64,000 nt of DNA from contig OV651814.1 in assembly GCA_927349885.1 (NCBI GenBank), forward strand, positions 51,802,800 to 51,866,799, in the 5' to 3' direction. The DNA comes from Psylliodes chrysocephalus (taxonomy: Eukaryota > Arthropoda > Insecta > Coleoptera > Chrysomelidae). The translations under genes and the position numbers were made by a program. Below are positions 56,821 to 64,000 of the stretch, piece after piece; position 1 is the first letter of the stretch; every line of letters begins with the position of its first letter. The notes beneath the pieces were generated by a model that made no database searches, was not told where the DNA came from, and saw only the letters and a program-made list of their open reading frames with translations.

Positions 56821-57065
56821 GGCACGCCACTGGAAACTTTACTTTTATTCGTTAACAGTTCACACACCTTTACTCTTTGAAGTCTGAGCTACGACTGATG
56901 GATAGAAATTATGTGTTTGACATTTTCTGACAGCTACTGCGGAAAGTAGCATATTCGTACGCGAGTGGAAAGTAAATTCTTATTCATACGCGTGTGATAT
57001 AGGGCACTTTCCATAGGACTATATAGTGTGATATGTGTCACTTTCCTAAGTGGTCGTAGGAAAAA

Positions 57066-57739
57066 GACATTTTCTCTGTATGTTATCTCTGATTTTATTT
57101 TGTATTATACGTATATTATATAGTAGGGAAGGGTAAAACAGTGACTTTTTAATAACAGTTACAGTCTGCTTCAGTTCCATAAAATACCTGTTTAAAAAAA
57201 CACTGTTTGTGACTCGATGCATACCTGTTCCAATACAGGTACCCAAATTCTTAAAATTTCTTCGTTTGTGTTTATAATTGTTTCATACAGAAACTAATAT
57301 ACCCAAGCAACATTATAACTAAAACCACATATTTTTCATCTGAAAAAATGAATTTTATACAACTTTATTTATAAAAATGTAATAATCTGGTTATGAGGTT
57401 GGTATTATAGGCTACTTCTTCATATAAGTAATGGGCCAAATTGTACTTGCTCGTCCAGGAGGCAAATATAACAAAATATTGTGTATTCAATACACCGACC
57501 ACAACGCAGCCGTCACTGGACCGCCCACGTTCTGAATGAGTGACCGAGCTCGTAGCGTTTTAGGCGGTGGAATGTCGATGTAGAATGTATGAGGTGAATG
57601 AATGGGATGGATTAGGGCATCCAAATGGTGATACAATAAACCCGTTAGGTTGCAGTGAAGCTGTGCGTACCCCTGAGCAGTGAAGACGGCTCTAGACCAA
57701 TGTTGAATTTTCATATAATGCCTTTCTAAAATTTAAATC
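57066..57739. other. Unassigned stretch with a GC-richer block
   Basis: 57480-57720 is GC-richer and open on the minus strand for 75 codons (MKIQHWSRAVFTAQGYAQLH), which I do not recognise. It may be part of a decayed repeat. Confidence 0.3.
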
Positions 57740-57990
57740 CGATATGTTTTAAAGTTTTCCATAGACTCTGTCTCTTTCTACATTTACAATTCCTTTATTT
57801 CTAATTTCTTCGTGAATTGTATCTAAAGTTACATACTTTTTGGATATTCTCGTGTCGTAAATGATATCACGAATTTTAAATTTCATTCCATGAGGAAGGT
57901 TCTCAATTTTTCTATTGGAGTGTTTCTTTTTAAGTTCTGTTTGTTGACTCGTTGATACCTAGTGCTTCCCTATAGCTCTTTCGTGTACCT
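57740..57990 (-). pseudogene. Possible DDE_3-type transposase N-terminal fragment
   Basis: The minus strand reads KKKHSNRKIENLPHGMKFKI, then RDIIYDTRISKKYVTLDTIH and NKGIVNVERDRVYGKL, before a stop. The pattern KxxIRDIIY...PTLDxIxxxI is that of the linker after the helix-turn-helix in an insect DDE_3 transposase family. No catalytic part is seen. Low certainty. Confidence 0.35.
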
Positions 57991-58447
57991 GAAGCACTTG
58001 TATTAAAGGTCCACTTTCATTTTTTTGCAAGAAAATCATTAAAAACATTTTTAATAATTTTGAGAGGTTTGACTTTTTTTGACTTTTCTATAGAACTAGT
58101 CGAATTCAACATTGCCCTAAACTAATTAACCTATAATATTTTTCTCTTTCTGCTTTTTTAATTGGGTCATGACTGAGCTTTATTCATCTTAATTAAATAT
58201 CGGTGTAATCTAAATGAATGGACTGTAATCTATTTCTTCAACTTCAACATCCATTAATATATCAGTAAAGAGCGAACTGAGATCCATTGTTGTTAAGGAA
58301 AATACTAACTACTGTCGTGCTACAATTTGATCCATTACTTATGAATCTCACTGTATCTCTATACAAAAGAAAACTTTAAATTTATTAAATCTACATCACA
58401 AGTATTGTTAGAGGCTTTTAAATGTTCTCAAAACTCTAAACGTCTCT

Positions 58448-58755
58448 TTAAGGTAGTTCTCTCGCGACAGTCGTACGTATATTTTTATTTAAAAAATCTG
58501 TATCTTCTTGATTTACATTACATTAGTTTTAAAAAATCTAGTAAGAACCGTTTTCGAGATATCTTGAAATAAGTGCATTGCTTGTGTACATGACAGGCTT
58601 CAGGGGTGTTAATTATGCACATTTTGATTGTTAATATCTCGTTTCACAGACGGTCAAAAAATATTTTTTTTTAGTTACGTAAAAGACTCATTAACCTTAT
58701 ATTTAAATTTTATTGAATTCTTAAGAAAATCCGTTTTACGACTGAACTACCTTAA
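58448..58755. mobile_element. Small MITE with 12-bp perfect inverted ends
   Basis: TTAAGGTAGTTC at 58448 and GAACTACCTTAA at 58744-58755 bracket 308 bp. The terminal TTAA could be part of a TTAA or TAA target duplication. Interior non-coding, with TAACCTTATATTTAAATTTT. Confidence 0.7.
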
Positions 58756-60548
58756 AACATTCCGATTTTTTGAAATAGGAGAAACTTAAAATATCACATT
58801 TAGTTATTGGAGTAGAACCAACGACAAATAACTACTAGACCAAAGGCCAATTGCAAGCATTCACATTGTTATCCAACATAGTTACCAAATTAATTATGGG
58901 AAAGTCTAGTGTGAGGATTGTTTGTGGTTATAATTCGGAATTGACTTAATAAAATGCCCTAAAACGCACAAAGGACTTTTAAAATTACATTAAGAAAGCA
59001 AATTTGCCTTCTTAATGCCATTTATTATCGGTACCAGTAAAGTGTGTTTTACAATCACCCAGTACATTAAAATAATAATCTGACAAAGTAAACATCACAA
59101 TAAAATTCTATTATATGTTAGATATTTATTGTTTTAATGCACGGCAAAAATTTTATTATTGCGAAAAAAATAATCAATTCAGCTGTAAATTAATTTAGTA
59201 GATCACAGACCACAAAAAACTGATATACATAGTGCTGCTTAATTCTCTGGGTACTTTACATTAATATCTTTATAACACCCTGTATAAATAAAATTTAAGA
59301 GCACATGAACCTTCTTGGGCTATATATTTAAGGGCATAGGCGTGTACCTGTAAAAATCTATTATATATTGTAATACATTGTATTTTCACTTTAAATTATC
59401 ATTGGTGTACCACCACAGATAAATGTTATGTTTTTAAATATTTTGAAGTAAAGGTGAAATGTTTGCGCCTATGCTCTAGGGTGGCTTTGTGCACTTCTTC
59501 CTTTCTTATGGCTCTTTTTTTTCTGAAATTTTTATGACTTCTTAGATATATACATATAAAGAAAACGTGATTTTACTAATAGTTGCAAATACGCATTAGA
59601 ATTTATTTAATAAATTCAGTTAATTAGTATTTATATTTTCCTATTATTCAAAACTTTTTAAAAGACCATTGAAGAAAATTTTTAATTTTTTACTGCATTA
59701 AAATTTCTGACAAATGTTTAGACTGAGTAATTTGAAGTTGGTTATTCAAGCAGAATCATTATAAATCTTATTCTGTCAAAGTTTATCAGGCCCATAAATT
59801 TTTATGAACGTTCTTGCAACGGGCTGTACATCTGATCGCTATAACAAGTTGTATGAAAAATCAGTGGTCTTTTTAAAAAAAACTTTGAATTTCGTTCATT
59901 AATATCCCAAATGTGCAGGATTTTCAATTTTCATAAAATTAATATATTTGAATCTATTACTCAATACGGTTATTGATGAACTATATTACTATTTCTAGAG
60001 CAATAATTAGTTATTAAAAAGTTAGAAATAATCGTTAATTGTTACTAAATATCTATTATTTTTATTAAATCGGTATATCAAATATTCATTTTATTAAATC
60101 ATTGCATACTTGCACTGTCTGAATATTAAAAAAATGTTTACTAACAAATGAATATTAACTATCCACATTACTAATATCTTTTGATATAATTGGAACATTA
60201 ACTTATAATTATGGCATTAAAATGTACCTGATGTTAAAAATCTTATTTTCTTTTCAATATTATTTGTGTGTTATGCCAAAGTATAAAAATATATTTCGCT
60301 TGCAATATCGGTATATTTTTAACATCGGATACAGGTTTTTTTATGCTTTTTTCATAGCTGGATATGTGTTTTGTTAGCAATTTTTGTTTCGTTTTTGTTT
60401 AAGTGTTATATTATGTTGTTGTGTAATATAAAATAAAGCTTTATTGGCATCTTGGCATTTTTTATTTGCTCCCCCTTCCCTGCTAAAAAGATTTATCAAA
60501 ACCTTGCTTTATAATGTGATTAATTTTTTTTTTGTAATGATTGGTATA
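58756..60548. other. AT-rich sequence, no gene seen
   Basis: The short phrase TTCTTGCAACGGGCTGTAC at 59812 matches the dispersed repeat at 9743. A terminus-like ACACCCTGTATAAAT lies at 59275. Nothing else is supported. Confidence 0.4.
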
Positions 60549-60667
60549 GTTGTATTCATAAAAAAGTACAAAGTTGGAATTTGAATTTGAGATGAACTTG
60601 ATCTATCAAAAGAGACTGCTGGTATTAAATTCTAATACCTATTTTTAAACTTTTTTATGAATACAAC
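60549..60667. mobile_element. Tiny hairpin MITE, 19-bp perfect arms
   Basis: GTTGTATTCATAAAAAAGT (60549-60567) and its exact complement (60649-60667) enclose an 81-bp loop. No coding capacity. Confidence 0.75.
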
Positions 60668-61119
60668 TCAATTTAAAGATTTAGAAATAGAAGAAGACTG
60701 TATTTGAAAATATGTGGTATTCTTTATAATCCAAGAGCTAGGCGAAATGAATCTGTCTTATAAGATATCAAAAGTTTGATATTATAATTATGTAATATTG
60801 CCGGCCATGAAATATGAACCGTCCGTCAGCTGCCCCAAACTGATCGCCTTCATCGAGTAAAATTTTTGAAAAAATAAAAAAATCGTTTGCTATTGCCTAA
60901 TTAATACCACGATCATGTTGGCGCAAAAATGAACAGAGAAACCAAAAATCTGATGTGTCCAACACATGACTCTTCTGTATAGTTATTATAGGCTTTTTAC
61001 CGTTATTTTGTACAACCTATTGCAGCAACTCTATAAATGTTTAAAGGATAAACTAAATATATACATTTTCAACATACATCTGACAGTAAACATTTTTCTA
61101 TAGATATTCATTGAAAACG

Positions 61120-61910
61120 AAAATACTGAAAAATTAAAATTTAGCACTTTTCCTCCAATTTTTCCATTACCGTCCATTTTAGAAAAATCATGTAAAAAAC
61201 AAAAATTATAGAGATCGATATCGCAAACAACTTTTAGTTTAACAATTTTCTTAAAAATCAGAATTTGCACATTTTGTCAAATTTCTTGAATACGGACCAT
61301 TTCAGGAAAATTTGACATAAAGCAAAAATTATAGATAATAATATTAGAAGTAACTTTTATTTGAATAAGTTTCTTCTCCAAACATAAATGACATATTCCA
61401 TAAAATATAAAAACGTTCTCCTATAAAGTACCCCCAGATGTTCTGATTTGTTCAAAATTTAATCATTTCACCTGAGGTCGAAATAAAAATTAAGTTTAAA
61501 ATTTAATGTTTTTTTCTTTATCCGCTTTCGAGTTTTCTTCAATATTCGTAATTACACATTTTCTCAAATATCTCTGTCCATTTTAGAGAAATTATGTTTC
61601 AACTTTTGTTTGAACAATTTTTATAAAAGAAATTTTTTTTTACATTTTGTCAAATTTCTCTAATACGGATCATTTTAGGAACATTTTGTATAGAACAGAA
61701 ATTATAGATAATATTATAAGTAACTTTTATTTGAAAATTTTTCTTTTTCAAACGTAAATAACAGATAATATAAAAACTACCTCTTATAAAGTACCCCCCA
61801 GATGTTCCGACTCTGCCGAAAATCTAATCAGTTCACTGAAGGCCGGAATAAAGCTTAAGTTTAAAATTTGGTGTTTCTCTTTGTATTCGTTCATTAGTTA
61901 TCGAGGATAC
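61120..61910. repeat. Three diverged tandem units of about 140-370 bp
   Basis: Units begin near 61120 (partial), 61255 and 61620. Each holds GCACATTTTGTCAAATTTCT-like, ATACGGA(C/T)CATTT, AAATTATAGATAAT, TAACTTTTATTTGAA, TATAAAGTACCCCCAGATGT and GTTTAAAATTT. The two longer units run to the AC microsatellite. Non-coding, probably part of a repetitive element's flank. Confidence 0.75.
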
Positions 61911-61911
61911 A

Positions 61912-61912
<1 letters not shown>

Positions 61913-61957
<45 letters not shown>
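61913..61957. repeat. (AC)n microsatellite
   Basis: About 22 uninterrupted AC units, followed by AGAGAGA. Confidence 0.95.
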
Positions 61958-61960
<3 letters not shown>

Positions 61961-62093
61961 AGACATCATCGCGAAAATAGTCAAAACAGTTTCAGGGGAC
62001 CCCAAAACGTAAAAAACCATCGAAAACTCGAGGTCGAAAAAAAAATCATGATTCCTACACTTTCCTTATCTGTATACAGATAGGAAAATAAAA
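61958..62093. other. Leader of the Tc1-like relic
   Basis: Contains ATGATTCCTACACTTTCC and TCTGTATACAGATAGGAAA, a short palindrome, just before the transposase start. Could be the element's left end. Confidence 0.35.
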
Positions 62094-62990
62094 ATGCCTC
62101 TACGAAGGCTTTCTCCAGATCTTGCTGCAATTGTTGCGATTTTACAACACGGGAATCGTACCTAACAACAAGTAGCCGAAATGTACAATGTCCTACAGAG
62201 TGTGATCGGTCGCGCTTGGAATCATTACCAACAGACCGCTAGTGCCAATATACAACATGGTGGTGGTCTCCAACGCGCTACTAATAGAAGACAAGACCGT
62301 TTTTTAAATACCACTGCCAGACGATATCGTACATTCTCTGCATCCAGGATTTGTGCAGACACTGGACTCTATGTAAGCGTAAGCCTGTTTACAATCAGAA
62401 GAGGGCTGCATAAAGCTGGTCTTCATGCAAGAAGCTGTGCTCAACACCTCTTTTTAAACAGGGAGTATCGTGTGGCCCGCAGATCATAGGCCCACAATCA
62501 TAATTTCTGGACGGCTGCAGAATGGAGGAACTGTCTATTCACAGATGAGTCCAGGTACTCACACTGTTGCTTTTGGAGGTGGCTCTTTAACGATATGGGG
62601 TGGAATTTAATTACAGTCACGAACCGAGTTGGTTTTTCAACGATATCATGACTTAATTATTCGACCCATTATTATAACCATTTGCTCGAGAATTTGAACC
62701 GGACTTCATTTTTGTAGACGATAATGCCCGTGCAAAAATTATAAATGTCGCCTTGCAATGCAATGATATCACACAGATGGAATGGCCTCCACGTTCACCA
62801 GACTTCAACTCCATGTATGGGACCATCTCCAACGTCAAAATCATAATCGTAAGCATCAATCACAAACATTGGAGGAGCTTGCTAAAGCTCTGCGAGAAGA
62901 ATGGTAAGACATGGATCAAGATCAATAATTTTGAGTATGCTGAGACGGGCGCAGGCAGTCTTTAAGGCCCGCCGCAAATTGAACCCAGCC
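62094..62990 (+). pseudogene. Tc1-like transposase pseudogene
   Basis: Starts MPLRRLSPDLAAIVAILQHG with a TAA at 62163. It continues QQVAEMYNVLQSVIGRAWNH, RFSASRICADTGLYVS-like and TIRRGLHKAGLHARS (bipartite HTH), then a TAG at 62487. Further frames show CLFTDESRYS (first Asp), AFGGGSLTIWGGI, FIFVDDNARAKIINV (second Asp) and MEWPPRSPDFNSM (last motif with the acidic residue altered). About 50 residues between the first Asp box and FGGGS are deleted. It is inactive. Confidence 0.85.
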
Positions 62991-63504
62991 CACTCACAGC
63001 ACACGCGCTGCCCATGTGTGACCGAGACCCAGCCCAAGAACACGTTTTTTAATAGTACCGCATATTGAACACAGCCCACACCCATTGATTTTTACCTAGA
63101 TTTGCAAAAAAAAATATTTAAACAAACAAAAGTTGGTGCCCACGACCCACGAAACTGTGTTGCAAGCACAACTCGACCCACGTAAAAATAGGTTCGTCAA
63201 AAATGTTCTAATTTCACAATTAATTTTGTATAAAGTAAATTAAATAAAATATTGCATGACTCGTTTCTATTATTTAATTTAATAATCACATAAAAAGTAT
63301 AGTGTTCTTCTCGCAGGTAATGCCGCGTTGATTTTTGATATAATTTAAATTATCCAATTAAAAAGACGCACACTGTAATACACAAATTGTACATTAATAG
63401 TACAGAAATAAATTAAAATTAGGTATATGATTAAACAGAGCGTTGCTCAATAATTTTACTCCAGGTCACCAATGCCTGCCAAGTGGGAATATTACGGAAC
63501 CCTA
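62991..63504. other. Sequence with short C-rich repeats, no gene
   Basis: At 62960-63080 two related phrases repeat, CCGCAAATTGAACCCAGCCC and CCGCATATTGAACACAGCCC. After that AT-rich with no signal. Confidence 0.45.
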
Positions 63505-63895
63505 CACACTAATACTACACTAATATTACACTAATACTATACTAATACTATACTAATACTACACTAATAGTACTCTAATAGTACACTAGTAGTGCACTAG
63601 TAATGCACTAATAGTACAATAATAGTATAATAATAGTACAATAATAGTAAAATAATAGTACAATAACAGTACAATAATAGTACAATAATAGTACAATAAT
63701 AGTACAATAATAGTACAATAATAGTACAATAATAGTACAATAATAGTAAAATAATAGTTTAATAATAGTACAATAATAATACAATAATAGTACACATGTA
63801 GTACACAAATAGTTTATACAGTACACAAATAATACACAATAAGTACATCAATTAATAGTACAGAAAATATACAAATAGTACACAGAGTACACATT
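63505..63895. repeat. 11-bp minisatellite, about 35 units
   Basis: The unit drifts along the array from ACTAATACTAC through ACTAATAGTAC to AATAATAGTAC. It is regular to about 63795 and degenerate after. It reads as YYYCTIIVLL-type protein on the minus strand, which is only a repeat artefact. Confidence 0.9.
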
Positions 63896-64000
63896 GCTTG
63901 TACACTGTACACCATCAGCGGTTTACCTCGGAAAGTACCAAGTATAACACATTATTGAAAATGTAATTTTATGGAGAATTCAGCAATACTGTTCATTGCT

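Larger units (their letters stand above)
52242..56897 (-). mobile_element. L1/Tx1-like non-LTR retrotransposon, near full length
   Basis: Minus strand: a short 5' leader, ORF1 (56820-55681), ORF2 (about 55640-52342), an AATAAA-like signal, and a 14-nt poly(A) at 52255-52242. Clade choice rests on RPITLLNTDYKILMKILANR in RT, the APE-type endonuclease, and a CCHC ORF1. The right border at about 56897 is set by where copy A homology resumes (TAGAAATTATG). Only three ORF2 lesions are seen, so it is a fairly recent insertion. Confidence 0.8.
51690..57065. mobile_element. MITE family 1, copy B, interrupted by a LINE
   Basis: Terminal inverted phrases TTTTTCCTACGACCAC (51813-51828) and GTGGTCGTAGGAAAAA (57050-57065) pair over 16 bp. 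The stretch 51840-52240 and the stretch 56898-57049 match, in order, the left and right parts of copy A at 20320-20832. The LINE fills the gap. The block 51690-51812 just outside the left end (GAGTGTGGAAAGTGATATTT then CGCACGAGGCGCAAGCC) is itself palindromic and may belong to the element. Confidence 0.65.

Noticed and set aside
57487..57714. Minus-strand 75-codon frame as a host gene
   Set aside because: No splice sites, homology or composition support; left as unassigned.
63586..63826. Minus-strand frames rich in YYYCTII
   Set aside because: Pure reading of the 11-bp minisatellite.

Overview
This is an AT-rich, intron-rich, repeat-dense animal nuclear sequence, almost certainly from an insect. 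The reasons are large introns, GT-AG exons, mariner, Tc1 and piggyBac relics, Jockey/CR1-type and L1/Tx1-type LINE pieces, many foldback MITEs, and a copy of the ACCGACTTCAAAA-type repeat that I associate with insects. A beetle is possible, but I cannot fix the order from sequence alone.

The backbone is one plus-strand host gene. Seven exons (3298-3527, 14004-14093, 15480-15648, 23091-23168, 28805-29246, 29388-29653, 37974-38403) join in a single frame with matching splice phases and give about 568 codons. They encode the last ankyrin repeats and a long disordered linker of an ANKS1/Caskin-type adaptor. The linker is rich in SH2-ligand-like tyrosine motifs (YENV, YVPM, YIPM, YVEM, YENM) and has a PPKKPPRR SH3-ligand-like stretch. 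The first exons lie left of the window. The predicted C-terminal part (SAM and possibly PTB domains) was not found in the last 25.6 kb, so it should lie to the right.

Everything else sits in introns or flanks and is mostly transposon material. The best preserved element is a 5.8-kb DNA transposon (31940-37708) in the intron before the last exon. It has a 19-bp terminal inverted repeat, a candidate 2-bp GT target duplication, and two convergent spliced genes: a SWIM plus YqaJ-type nuclease on the plus strand and a THAP plus DDE_4 transposase on the minus strand. This is the two-gene layout of ISL2EU-type elements. Both reading frames are open and keep their catalytic residues, although two smaller MITEs have landed in non-coding parts of it.

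Region by region. 0-1.3 kb: 3' part of a Tc1/mariner-superfamily transposon. 3.3-14 kb: last ankyrin exon, then an intron with a satellite-like array, LINE reverse-transcriptase pieces and a complete but decayed mariner. 14-29 kb: small linker exons separated by foldback elements and LINE 3' ends. 29-38 kb: linker exons and the ISL2EU-like element. 38-64 kb: a piggyBac relic, a 1.8-kb near-perfect palindrome made from two head-to-head Tc1/mariner 3' halves, a second mariner, an L1/Tx1-like LINE (52.2-56.9 kb) inserted in a MITE that carries a tRNA-like segment, then small MITEs, tandem duplications, a Tc1-like relic and an 11-bp minisatellite.

All calls come from reading the sequence. Family names rest on recognised motifs and were not checked against a database.
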